Below, one piece after another: positions 13,190 through 22,811 of a stretch of 64,000 bases of DNA. The notes beneath the pieces are model-generated. The model was not told where the DNA came from and did no database searches. It saw nothing but the letters and a program-made list of their open reading frames with translations. Origin of the DNA: Prostheceraeus crozeri (Eukaryota > Platyhelminthes > Polycladida > Euryleptidae); NCBI GenBank assembly GCA_907163375.1, contig CAJQUW010005335.1, positions 124,001-188,000 on the forward strand, given 5' to 3'. The translations under genes and the position numbers were made by a program. Within the stretch, counting starts at the first letter, position 1. The number at the start of each line of letters is the position of its first letter.

Positions 13190-13899
13190 AGTCCGGCAAC
13201 CAGAACGAGTTTCTGCAGGGAAAGAGACTGAAAATGAGACTTTTCCAGAATTACACCCTATGCCTACTACAGATCCGTGCGTCTGCCGATTTCTAGTTAC
13301 TTCCTCTCTTGTCAGACACGATCAAAGAAAACGTCAATTCCATGGGACGCCGATTGGAGTTTTTGGTAAAAATGAAATTTTCTGTGTTTTCTCTGATTAA
13401 GCGAAAAGCACTAAGCTCAAAGTCATAATTTTTGACATGGAATATCTTCAGGTCATTTCTTATCATGTTCATGAACCCCTGTATTTGAAGCTAAACACAT
13501 TCTGATTTGGCAAGTCCCCGTAAGGTTGACAAACTCAAGCATTTTGAGCAATTTAATCTACATCTAACAACATTCTCGCATACAACGCCGATCACAAGCC
13601 TGATAATAACACATGCACATCACAGGAAATGACCTGTAGACTTCATGTAAAAGAATATGACTCTAGACTTAGTATTTTTCGCTTAATCATCGGAGATAAT
13701 TAATAATCATTTTAACCAAAAACTTCAATCTGCGTCCCATTGGATTAACTTTCTTTGATCGTGTCTGACAACAAGAGGAACCAAGTAGAACTCGGCAGAC
13801 GCTCAGATTCCTAGGAGGCAAAGGGGGCACATCATTGTGTGAAAGTCTCATTTTCGACCTCGTTCCCTGCAGAAACTCGATCTGGCTGCCGGAGTATAC
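13190..13899. mobile_element. Inverted-arm (fold-back) repeat, copy 1
   Basis: The outer 200 bp on each side are diverged inverted copies of each other. The left arm begins gtccggcaaccag and contains tttctgcaggga, tgagacttttccaga and cagacacgatcaaaga. The right arm carries the complement of all of these in reverse order. The two arms enclose about 280 bp of unrelated AT-rich sequence. A second copy of the same design lies at 50,508-51,115. The 113-residue open frame on the minus strand (13,687-14,028) is largely a translation of the right arm and is not a gene. Confidence 0.65.
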
Positions 13900-15105
13900 A
13901 TCGGGAGTACGCTTCAGCGCAGTGAGAGAGTCAATCCCTGCTAAATACAACTCAAACGGAAATGTTTGAAAATGTGTAAATAATAAATAGTCTTTTACTA
14001 TCTCTTGCATTTTTGAGTAGAAAAACACAGAATCCGCTCATCCAAATAAATGAATGCATCAAATCTAATGTGAGGCATGACAATTTGTCCATTTTTTGAC
14101 TTGGGGTCTAGTGTTTGTAGCATAAAACTGACAGTATTGCTTATAAAGAAATTCTATTTGATCATAACTTCATATATGTTGTTCCATCAACAATTTGAAT
14201 TGACTAGGATGCTCAATTTTGCAAGAAATTGACAAATATTCTCGATTTTCAAGAATTAACTTTTTAAGGATCAAAATTTTGATGTTCTCATGTGCTAAAT
14301 TTCATAAAATTTGGTTGTCAGAAATACGTTCATTTCACAAAAAATGAAAGTCACAAAAAAGCTATTATAGTAGTATAGTAGTTGCTAGTAGCTACTATGT
14401 AACTACAATATTAGCTGTATTTAAAAGCTATTAGCATATAGTAGTTTCTAACAATATCAAAGAATGTCTAGAAGCTCCAGGACGGTTAATTGACATTTGG
14501 TGCACACCTAATAAAAATCGAATTGACGTACTCCTATTTTCAGCCTATGCTTTTCAATAATATTATACCTACATGTGAATGCATTTTACTAAGTTAATTA
14601 GCTATCTATCTAGCTATATCTAGCCTATCTACTTGTCAATTGACTTCGCAAAATGTATTTTCAATTTAAATATTTTTCCATTCTACTTGTTAAATGGACG
14701 AATTTTTGGGCATGCATTGGTGGTTCAAATATGAAGGTGCTAAAACGTTATACGCCAACTAACAGGTCAAAATACATGTACATTAGGTTAAAAAATTTTA
14801 CTCTGTGAAGTATATCCTCTGAGCAATACAATGAAATCAATGCATATTATTGTATTAATTAGCAGGGGGAAACCACTGCTACTGCAAATGCGTTCAGAAA
14901 TGCAAATTATTAAGTCGCAAATCAAGATTTACGAAAAATTTTGTTAATCTTGCTCAGCGAATGAATTCCGTCCAACTGAAGCTGTCAGAATTGTCGCTTT
15001 AATTTATCCTAGTATTTAATGGTATTTGCTATCCTAACGCTCGTGCACCTGGTTCTCCTTACCAATGGATAAAGACGATCAGGTCTGCCACTCATCATAC
15101 TGTAT
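13900..15105. other. Non-coding flank left of the palindromic element
   Basis: AT-rich sequence with local TAG/CTA-rich patches (14,360-14,450). No gene or complete transposon was recognised. Confidence 0.5.
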
Positions 15106-15167
15106 CAGTAGTAAGGAAGTGACAAACACCAGATAGCGCAAGATGGCCGCCATCGCTGACTCCCCCC
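15106..15167 (+). repeat. Left terminal inverted repeat
   Basis: These 62 bp are the exact inverted match of 41,035-41,096. The outermost bases are CAGTAGTAAGG. Inward of the repeat both ends continue into C-run (left) or G-run (right) tracts of different length and then remain alike. Confidence 0.9.
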
Positions 15168-15243
15168 CTCCCCCTCCCCTCCCCCCCTCCCCGCCCCCTC
15201 CCCTCCCCCTCCCCTCCCCCTCCCCTCCCCCTCCCCCCCCTCT
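15161..15243 (+). repeat. Pyrimidine (C-run) tract at left end
   Basis: About 80 bases of C-runs broken by single T or G residues. The complementary strand has many runs of four or more G and could form quadruplexes. The right end has a shorter version (41,016-41,040). The proline-rich frame read across it is an artefact of low complexity. Confidence 0.85.
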
Positions 15244-15654
15244 GGAACGGCAGAGTGTCGTGGTCGGCCGCCGTGGTGCTTTGGGTCTGAGTGTCGTGGT
15301 GGACTTGGGCGACCGCCAGGATTAGTGTTGAGGCTATAGTGTGTGATGTTTTTCGTGCTGAATGTTGGGTTGTAAAATGGGTTGTTTCGAGTGGAAGGAG
15401 TGGTCGGATGAGAAAACGGAGGTCGGATTCGTGTTCAGCGTGAAATTCTGCATCGGTAGGGTGAGTTTCAAGGCAATCGGTGAGTAAAAATTTTCAACAT
15501 TTTTCGAAAAACGACAGAGTTAGAATTTGGGACGTTTTGGTGTGTAGCGTCCAAACGAAGCATCGGATGAGAAAACGGAGGCCAGATTCGGAATCTACGT
15601 GAAATTTTGGGTTAGGAAGGATGTTTCCAGCGAAATCGGAGAGAAAAAATTTTC

Positions 15655-18540
15655 ACTGACGTCCCCCCCCCCTCTGGACAGCTTGCTTCGATTTTGGCTT
15701 CTAGTGGACGGATTTTGTCGTGCGATAGCTCGTTTGAAAGCTAAGAGTGAGACAAATTCAGTGAAAGAATCGGCTTGTTCCTATCTGTCTTCGTTCAAAA
15801 GTTAGAGCGGTTACAAGATTTTAGGTCGGAGCTCGCTTACCTGAAAAAATCCTAAGTGTCAGAGTGACTTTGTATGGGTAAAATTTTGAAAATTTTCCAA
15901 AGTGTGGAATTTCGACCTGGGACCGTCACCAAAACATTTTTCATCAAATTCTGAAATTTCACTGACCTCCCCCCCCCTCTGGACAGCTTGCTTCGATTTT
16001 GGCTTCTAGTGGACGGATTTTGTCGTGCGATAGCTCGTTTGAAAGCTAAGAGTGAGACAAGTTCAGTGAAAGAATCGGCTTGTTCCTATCTGTCTTCGTT
16101 CAAAAGTTAGAGCGGTTACAAGATTTTAGGTCGGAGCTCGCTTACCTGAAAAAATCCTAAGTGTCAGAGTGACTTTGTATGGGTAAAATTTTGAAAATTT
16201 TCCAAAGTGTGGAATTTCGACCTGGGACCGTCACCAAAACATTTTTCATCAAATTCTGAAATTTCACTGACCTCCCCCCCCCTCTGGACAGCTTGCTTCG
16301 ATTTTGGCTTCCAGTGGATGGATTTTGTCGTGCGATAGCTCGTTTGAAAGCTAAGAGTGAGACAAGTTCAGTGAAAGAATCGGCTTGTTCCTATCTGTCT
16401 TCGTTCAAAAGTTAGAGCGGTTACAAGATTTTAGGTCGGAGCTCGCTTACCTGAAAAAATCCTAAGTGTCAGAGTGACTTTGTATGGGTAAAATTTTGAA
16501 AATTTTCCAAAGTGTGGAATTTCGACCTGGGACCGTCACCAAAACATTTTTCATCAAATTCTGAAATTTCACTGACCTCCCCCCCCCTCTGGACAGCTTG
16601 CTTCGATTTTGGCTTCCAGTGGATGGATTTTGTCGTGCGATAGCTCGTTTGAAAGCTAAGAGTGAGACAAGTTCAGTGAAAGAATCGGCTTGTTCCTATC
16701 TGTCTTCGTTCAAAAGTTAGAGCGGTTACAAGATTTTAGGTCGGAGCTCGCTTACCTGAAAAAATCCTAAGTGTCAGAGTGACTTTGTATGGGTAAAATT
16801 TTGAAAATTTTCCAAAGTGTGGAATTTCGACCTGGGACCGTCACCAAAACATTTTTCATCAAATTCTGAAATTTCACTGACCTCCCCCCCCCTCTGGACA
16901 GCTTGCTTCGATTTTGGCTTCCAGTGGATGGATTTTGTCGTGCGATAGCTCGTTTGAAAGCTAAGAGTGAGACAAGTTCAGTGAAAGAATCGGCTTGTTC
17001 CTATCTGTCTTCGTTCAAAAGTTAGAGCGGTTACAAGATTTTAGGTCGGAGCTCGCTTACCTGAAAAAATCCTAAGTGTCAGAGTGACTTTGTATGGGTA
17101 AAATTTTGAAAATTTTCCAAAGTGTGGAATTTCGACCTGGGACCGTCACCAAAACATTTTTCATCAAATTCTGAAATTTCACTGACCTCCCCCCCCTCTG
17201 GACAGCTTGCTTCGATTTTGGCTTCCAGTGGATGGATTTTGTCGTGCGATAGCTCGTTTGAAAGCTAAGAGTGAGACAAGTTCAGTGAAAGAATCGGCTT
17301 GTTCCTATCTGTCTTCGTTCAAAAGTTAGAGCGGTTACAAGATTTTAGGTCGGAGCTCGCTTACCTGAAAAAATCCTAAGTGTCAGAGTGACTTTGTATG
17401 GGTAAAATTTTGAAAATTTTCCAAAGTGTGGAATTTCGACCTGGGACCGTCACCAAAACATTTTTCATCAAATTCTGAAATTTCACTGACCTCCCCCCCT
17501 CTGGACAGCTTGCTTCGATTTTGGCTTCCAGTGGATGGATTTTGTCGTGCGATAGCTCGTTTGAAAGCTAAGAGTGAGACAAATTCAGTGAAAGAATCGG
17601 CTTGTTCCTATCTGTCTTCGTTCAAAAGTTAGAGCGGTTACAAGATTTTAGGTCGGAGCTCGCTTACCTGAAAAAATCCTAAGTGTCAGAGTGACTTTGT
17701 ATGGGTAAAATTTTGAAAATTTTCCAAAGTGTGGAATTTCGACCTGGGACCGTCACCAAAACATTTTTCATCAAATTCTGAAATTTCACTGACCTCCCCC
17801 CCCTCTGGACAGCTTGCTTCGATTTTGGCTTCCAGTGGATGGATTTTGTCGTGCGATAGCTCGTTTGAAAGCTAAGAGTGAGACAAGTTCAGTGAAAGAA
17901 TCGGCTTGTTCCTATCTGTCTTCGTTCAAAAGTTAGAGCGGTTACAAGATTTTAGGTCGGAGCTCGCTTACCTGAAAAAATCCTAAGTGTCAGAGTGACT
18001 TTGTATGGGTAAAATTTTGAAAATTTTCCAAAGTGTGGAATTTCGACCTGGGACCGTCACCAAAACATTTTTCATCAAATTCTGAAATTTCACTGACCTC
18101 CCCCCCCTCTGGACAGCTTGCTTCGATTTTGGCTTCCAGTGGATGGATTTTGTCGTGCGATAGCTCGTTTGAAAGCTAAGAGTGAGACAAGTTCAGTGAA
18201 AGAATCGGCTTGTTCCTATCTGTCTTCGTTCAAAAGTTAGAGCGGTTACAAGATTTTAGGTCGGAGCTCGCTTACCTGAAAAAATCCTAAGTGTCAGAGT
18301 GACTTTGTATGGGTAAAATTTTGAAAATTTTCCAAAGTGTGGAATTTCGACCTGGGACCGTCACCAAAACATTTTTCATCAAATTCTGAAATTTCACTGA
18401 CCTCCCCCCCTCTGGACAGCTTGCTTCGATTTTGGCTTCCAGTGGATGGATTTTGTCGTGCGATAGCTCGTTTGAAAGCTAAGAGTGAGACAAATTCAGT
18501 GAAAGAATCGGCTTGTTCCTATCTGTCTTCGTTTAGATGT
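15655..18540 (+). repeat. Tandem array of ~305-bp repeats, left arm
   Basis: Ten C-runs mark successive units (near 15,667, 15,971, 16,277, 16,582, 16,887, 17,190, 17,496, 17,800, 18,105 and 18,409). The spacing is 303-306 bp, varying with C-run length. Units are almost identical over the rest of their length. Short frames repeated in each unit (starting MWNFDLGPSPKHF) are translations of the repeat and show no sign of being genes. Confidence 0.9.
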
Positions 18541-18963
18541 GAGACGCCATTTAAGATTTTGGGACATTGGCGAAAAACGACAGGGTTAGAATTTGGGACG
18601 TTTTGGGCTGTAGCTTCAAAACGAAGCATCGGATGGGAAAACGGATTTCAGATTTGGAATCAGCGTCAAATTCTTTATCTGTATGGTGAGTTTCATGTCA
18701 ATCGGAGAGTTTCAAGTCAATCGGAGAGAAAAATTTTCAACATTTTTCGAAAAAACGACAGAGTTAGAATTTTTGCGATGGCTGCCTACTGTAGAGCCAA
18801 AAAGAAGCATCGGATGGGAAAACGGAGGCCAGATTCGGATTCAGCGTCAAATTCTACATGGAAATGGTGTATTTCCAGCTCAATCGGAGCACTAGAACCG
18901 GAGATAGACGGGATTTTTAGTGTTTGGATGATGGGTATTACGTCATCAGCTGATCGTCACACA

Positions 18964-18972
18964 CTATATAAG
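18964..18972 (+). promoter_or_regulatory. TATA box, left-arm outer promoter
   Basis: CTATATAAG lies just inside the tandem array, upstream of the coiled-coil gene. A donor-like AGAG/GTAGGT at about 19,021 and a pyrimidine-rich acceptor ending TTCAG at 20,050, two bases before the gene's ATG, allow a 5' leader intron of about 1 kb. The mirror copy is at 37,341-37,349. Confidence 0.5.
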
Positions 18973-19273
18973 CTGGGAACCGACGGAGACTTGTCATTTA
19001 GAGGAGAACGATTGTCAGAGGTAGGTCGTCTCTCTGAGCTCCGATGATAGCTTCGGACATTCCAAATTCCAAGTTTCTGTAAGAAACCGACTTAGAAAAT
19101 TTCATTGCTGATATCAGCTAAGCCGTCAGACTTAGAGGTTCGCCAGGAGATGGCCTTCGTCTCCAGGCCATAAAAGACTCCAAAACTTTAAAGGCTTGTA
19201 ACTTTGCTTCTACAAGTCCGTTTGACTTGATTCAAAAAAGGTTCGGTCGCTATTGACCTGCCCTAAGTGATGG

Positions 19274-19299
19274 ACTACTTATAAAATTTTATAAGTAGT
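19274..19299. repeat. Perfect 26-bp palindrome, left arm
   Basis: A loopless palindrome centred on TAAAATTTTA. The mirror copy in the right arm is 37,014-37,039. Confidence 0.85.
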
Positions 19300-19300
19300 G

Positions 19301-19579
19301 CTAAAAAGTTGAAAAATTTAAATTCACTATTTTTGGAGGTTTTCTGGGGTTTTCGACCCTGCTGAAGTCAATGAAAGCATTTTTAATGATGTCTGAGCCA
19401 GTCTTCTCATGGTATAAGCGGCTTTTCACTGAAAGCGGGCAAGACATGGAGAGTTTTGCTGTAATATTCCACTGACAGGGTGTTCCTTCGGGACGGCGGA
19501 CGATGCCGTAGTGATAAGTGTGGCAAGGGAATGTGTCATATTTAAGACCGTAACCGCTGGGGCAACTCATGTTGGGCAT
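19301..19579 (-). CDS. Small Cys-rich frame of unknown function, left arm
   Basis: A 92-residue frame with an ATG start, read outward. Its first 45 residues hold cysteines and aromatic residues (MSCPSGYGLKYDTFPCHTYH), the rest is basic and unremarkable. It lies in the long leader region between the outer TATA box and the coiled-coil gene and is antisense to it. I do not recognise the family. It could equally be a chance frame, and the only support is that it stays open in both arms. Confidence 0.25.
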   Translation of the reverse strand: MPNMSCPSGYGLKYDTFPCHTYHYGIVRRPEGTPCQWNITAKLSMSCPLSVKSRLYHEKTGSDIIKNAFIDFSRVENPRKPPKIVNLNFSTF

Positions 19580-20052
19580 TTGACACAGCTCTCAACGTAG
19601 CACTTTGAACGCCAATCGGTTGAGTCTTAGCTATCTTGTCATGGGTGGCCTCTAAACATCTCCATTGCAAAACGCTGGTGAATCAAGCACTCTACGGCTT
19701 GCTATCAAGCTGATCAAAGCAATAACTTGGGATGTTTCCTCAAGGTTTTCAAGTATGCTAAGTTCAAATCTGATATCATGTTTCAAATTTAACTAAGTCT
19801 AAGGCAGCTTTGAGGGGTTAGATCCCAGCTACTGTTCACTACCTTTGACTCGGCGTTGCTGTTACCACTTCGGGGCAGTGACAATGATGTCTTCAGCTGT
19901 AAATAGCGGGTATCGGGGAAGATCTCTCACTTCCCTAGTGATCAGTACAAGGCCTTCGGGCTGTCGACGGGATCGAGTGCCACTCACTACACTCAAATCT
20001 ATCATTCCTCACTAAGTGTAAAAATCATTGTTTTCCGTTTTTCGCTTCAGAA

Positions 20053-21111
20053 ATGCCGAAATACAATAATATGAAGACCAGTTTCAAACTGTGTCAATGC
20101 CGGAAGGTATTCCGAGCTGACGCCTTCAAAAAGCACGCTTGTACTAACAAGAAACAGATAGGGGTCGCTCGCTACTATTGCGGAGTCCACAAAGTCAGTC
20201 GCTTAAGTGAGCGGCTGGAGGATTGGCACTCACAACACAGCGAGTGTCAAACAGGCGAAGTAGGCGAAGAAGAACGGAGTTCACTCTTCGCCACTGAGCT
20301 CCGTTCTTTAGAGCTACAATCTGCCAACGAGCAAGAACGGAGTTCACTCTTCACCACTGAGGCCACTGAGCTACAATCCGCCATTGAAGCGATTGCCGCT
20401 GTATCCTCGCTTAGTAGCGAGAGTTCGCTGACCAGCAGCGATAGTGAGGAGGAGGAGGGAGAGCTACAGTCGCAACTTATCAAGGACGTCGACCTCGATC
20501 GCGAGACCCCTACAGCCGTAACTGTGAGTGGAATTGCAACACAATGTCGCAATTTTGTCAAGCGCCCGCCGGTGATTGCCGAACGGGATAGATTAAAGAA
20601 AGAGGCGGAGAAGTTGAAGGAGGAGGCCTTCTCATACAAGGCAAAGTATGAGGACCTAAAGAACGTGGCCGGAGAGATGAAGAAGGTGAAGGAGAGATTA
20701 AGCGAGCGGGATGGCGAGTTGGAGCAGGAGAGGCTCAAGACTCTCGAGGGGAAAGCCAGAGAAGAGGCTTTGCTAGCAGAGAGGGAAAGTAGGGAGAAGG
20801 AGATACGAAGGTTGAAGGAGGAAGTGGAGAGACTCCGTGTGCAGATGGCTAAGGTTGTCGAGACGAACCACGAGCTGCACCGTTCGGCGCAGCTGGTGGA
20901 TCGCGATCGAAGGGTGCGTTCCAGTCGTCTGCACATCCCTATTAGAAAGGGGAGAGTAGCAGAAACTCCTCTCTTGTACGAGCGTGGAAGAGGGGAGAAA
21001 TGCTACTCTCGGGTGAAGAAAGGGGTGGAGTGTCTACACTTCACCTTCGATCATCGTGATCCGATCTCGAATTTCCTTTATGAGGAAGCGTCCGAGAAGA
21101 TCTGTAAGTAA
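20053..21111 (+). CDS. Coiled-coil protein with N-terminal Cys/His motif, left arm
   Basis: 352 residues. The N-terminus has paired cysteines and histidines (CQCRKVF, KKHAC at 14-31, YYCGVHK near 42-48) that may bind zinc. A Ser/Glu-rich acidic stretch follows (about 70-145), then about 110 residues of heptad-like charged sequence (about 176-285) typical of a long coiled coil, then a basic tail. Function is unknown; a structural, scaffold or DNA-tethering role in the element is only a guess. Downstream bases resemble a splice donor (ctgtaagt at the end of the frame) and a pyrimidine-rich acceptor about 60 bp on, so the transcript may continue in a second exon. The mirror copy lies at 35,202-36,260. 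Confidence 0.7.
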   Translation: MPKYNNMKTSFKLCQCRKVFRADAFKKHACTNKKQIGVARYYCGVHKVSRLSERLEDWHSQHSECQTGEVGEEERSSLFATELRSLELQSANEQERSSLFTTEATELQSAIEAIAAVSSLSSESSLTSSDSEEEEGELQSQLIKDVDLDRETPTAVTVSGIATQCRNFVKRPPVIAERDRLKKEAEKLKEEAFSYKAKYEDLKNVAGEMKKVKERLSERDGELEQERLKTLEGKAREEALLAERESREKEIRRLKEEVERLRVQMAKVVETNHELHRSAQLVDRDRRVRSSRLHIPIRKGRVAETPLLYERGRGEKCYSRVKKGVECLHFTFDHRDPISNFLYEEASEKICK

Positions 21112-21608
21112 AAATGACTAAATTGATATGTAAGATGATAACTCACTACTTCTTTCTTTACAGACATCCAAGAGAAGCGACCACCCGCCCCGTTGCCGGA
21201 GCCGCAGTCGAAACAACAAGCCTGAGTCCCTACCACACACCCCGAGAACGAACCATCGGCTCTCTTAAGGGCCACCATGGGGCAAGACATGATAGAACCT
21301 CCTCGCGGTTTGCCCTGGGCAGTCTTCGGACTGGCGAATACTATCATTAAGTTGAATCTGCTATCAGTCAACTTGAACGTCGCAAATGAAGTTCGGTGTA
21401 ATACTTCCTTTCGACGGGCGTTCCTGTAAAGGGCGGCGGTGAAACCCGTAGCTATGTATACCGCAAGGGACATTCGGCAATGGTCAATCTTGTTAAACCT
21501 CTCTGCGTCATGTTTGCAAGTGATTGCCTCTGTCTCAACGTAGTATGCATTCGCGCCAGGGCGACATTTAGCCAACTGTCGAAGGTTGCCTAAAACTTTC
21601 CATTGCAT
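21078..21608 (-). CDS. Unknown 176-residue protein, left arm
   Basis: A minus-strand frame, convergent with the coiled-coil gene and overlapping its last 34 bases. It has an ATG start and a mixed composition with many cysteines, including CCFDCGSGNGAGG near the C-terminus, and conserved-looking core segments (RMSLAVYIATGFTAALY, FNLMIVFASPKTAQG). I do not recognise the family. It stays open in both arms. A short frame immediately upstream (21,630-21,827) ends near splice-like bases, so the real gene may have an additional 5' exon. The overlap with the coiled-coil transcript makes the exact C-terminus uncertain. Confidence 0.5.
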   Translation of the reverse strand: MQWKVLGNLRQLAKCRPGANAYYVETEAITCKHDAERFNKIDHCRMSLAVYIATGFTAALYRNARRKEVLHRTSFATFKLTDSRFNLMIVFASPKTAQGKPRGGSIMSCPMVALKRADGSFSGCVVGTQACCFDCGSGNGAGGRFSWMSVKKEVVSYHLTYQFSHFYLQIFSDASS

Positions 21609-21629
21609 ACGTTATGAGAACCATGAGTT

Positions 21630-21827
21630 CTACCTGTCTCTATCAATGAGACGAATTGATGAATGGAATGAAATGGGAGGACACTCACGCGCCACACGCA
21701 ACATAACACACTTCTCTCTTCCGTAGTCTAACAAGCTCTTTACACATGGATCGCAGTCGATTGCTATCCCTGTATCAGAAGTGTAAGCTATCTTAATTTT
21801 ATCTAACACTATTTCATCTACCATCAT
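21630..21827 (-). CDS. Small 65-residue frame, left arm
   Basis: A minus-strand frame starting MMVDEIVLDKIKIAYTSDTG. It contains a DCDPCVKSLLDYGREKCVM segment with three cysteines. It lies just upstream of the 176-residue frame in the same direction and may be a first exon or a separate small gene. No family was recognised. Confidence 0.35.
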   Translation of the reverse strand: MMVDEIVLDKIKIAYTSDTGIAIDCDPCVKSLLDYGREKCVMLRVARECPPISFHSSIRLIDRDR

Positions 21828-21974
21828 CGCCCATATGAAATGTTATAAGATTTACAAGTTAGACTAAGCGTGCTACTATTTCCAAATGAAAAAGTATACA
21901 TGGTTAAATCATCCACTGAAGCCCCATTCAAGTAAGTCAGTATGAAAGCAAAGATAATACGAAATGAACATTTA

Positions 21975-22430
21975 TTATGGCATGTATTTCAAAAGGTCTT
22001 CATCGTCAATATCGTCCCAGAGTCTGGCTTCACATAGATAACAAAAACAGTTCAGTTGCTTTAATCGTTCTTCCACTGCAAGCCTCACTTTATCAATATA
22101 CTCCCACTCTGCCATAGTTCGTGGCTGGGAGTTAGGGGTGTACCACTCCCATAATTGGTGGAGGAATTTCGTGCTGGTGATCTCCATCACATCGTCAGTA
22201 TCGTACTGGAGATACTTCCACCTCACGCCTGTTAAGTCGGGACACTCCTTCTCACATACACTCTCCTCTTCCTCGTCCGCTGGTAATGATAACTTTCGTA
22301 TATTGTCCAGTCGGTACACCTTCTCCACCTTCACCTTTCTTGGTGCATTTGGTGTAACGAGCACCTTTGCTGATGTGCATGGAGAGGAGAACTCCAATGC
22401 GGTATTTGGTGTTGTTGGAGGACTTGTCAT
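21975..22430 (-). CDS. Unknown 151-residue acidic protein, left arm
   Basis: An ATG-started minus-strand frame. The first 50 residues are Ser/Thr/Pro-rich and look disordered. The acidic DEEEESVCEKECPD segment leads into a compact-looking C-terminal half with WEWYTP, tryptophans and a Cys pair (CFCYLC). It is divergently transcribed from the polymerase gene, with about 225 bp between the two starts, so the two probably share the CCAAT/TATA region. No family was recognised; a small regulatory or polymerase-partner protein is possible. The mirror copy is 33,883-34,338. Confidence 0.55.
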   Translation of the reverse strand: MTSPPTTPNTALEFSSPCTSAKVLVTPNAPRKVKVEKVYRLDNIRKLSLPADEEEESVCEKECPDLTGVRWKYLQYDTDDVMEITSTKFLHQLWEWYTPNSQPRTMAEWEYIDKVRLAVEERLKQLNCFCYLCEARLWDDIDDEDLLKYMP

Positions 22431-22499
22431 GTTGTCTTTGAAATGCTGACTTTGAATAATGATAACTTTAACATTTTTCTAATTCTAAAGTATACACAA

Positions 22500-22570
22500 G
22501 CAGCCAATCAGAATGAACATCCAATGAATGAAGAGAATGAAAGTATATAAGCAAAGTGACATTCATATCA
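22500..22570 (+). promoter_or_regulatory. CCAAT/TATA promoter of polymerase gene, left arm
   Basis: Two CCAAT motifs (near 22,503 and 22,521) stand upstream of TATATAAG at 22,544-22,551. Transcription would start near 22,575-22,585. A short first exon ending AAAATG/GTAAGT at about 22,658 and pyrimidine-rich acceptors at about 22,725 and 22,845 suggest two introns of about 60-70 bp ahead of the main polymerase frame. The mirror is at 33,743-33,813. Confidence 0.55.
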
Positions 22571-22811
22571 TTTCATTTAATCTGTGAATCATACAAGTGA
22601 CGAACGCACGATCTCTCTCTTTGACTATTATTCTGTCTGATCATATTTCATTAAAATGGTAAGTTAAAGATTTCCTCTCTCATCTCCCTCAAACGTGTGA
22701 CTAATAGCATCTTCCTCAATTTCAGGCATCAACTTCATCACCAACGCCCTCTCTTCTCGAGGAAAGTTTAGAGTTATTGAGTCAAGGTAGGTTGTAACAC
22801 TACACTGAGGC

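Noticed and set aside
15143-15325. Proline-rich 60-residue frame
   Set aside because: It is a translation of the C-run tract at the left terminus, with no evidence of a gene.
15655-18540. CRISPR-like regular repeats
   Set aside because: Units are about 305 bp with no short repeat/unique spacer structure, and the context is eukaryotic.
15599-19047. Repeated frames such as MWNFDLGPSPKHF, including a 236-residue one
   Set aside because: They recur in every 305-bp unit and run across unit boundaries. They are repeat translations.
20247-20936. Serine-rich 229-residue minus-strand frame (and its mirror at 35,377-36,066)
   Set aside because: It is antisense to the coiled-coil gene; its Ser/Leu/Arg bias is what antisense of Glu/Lys-rich codons gives.
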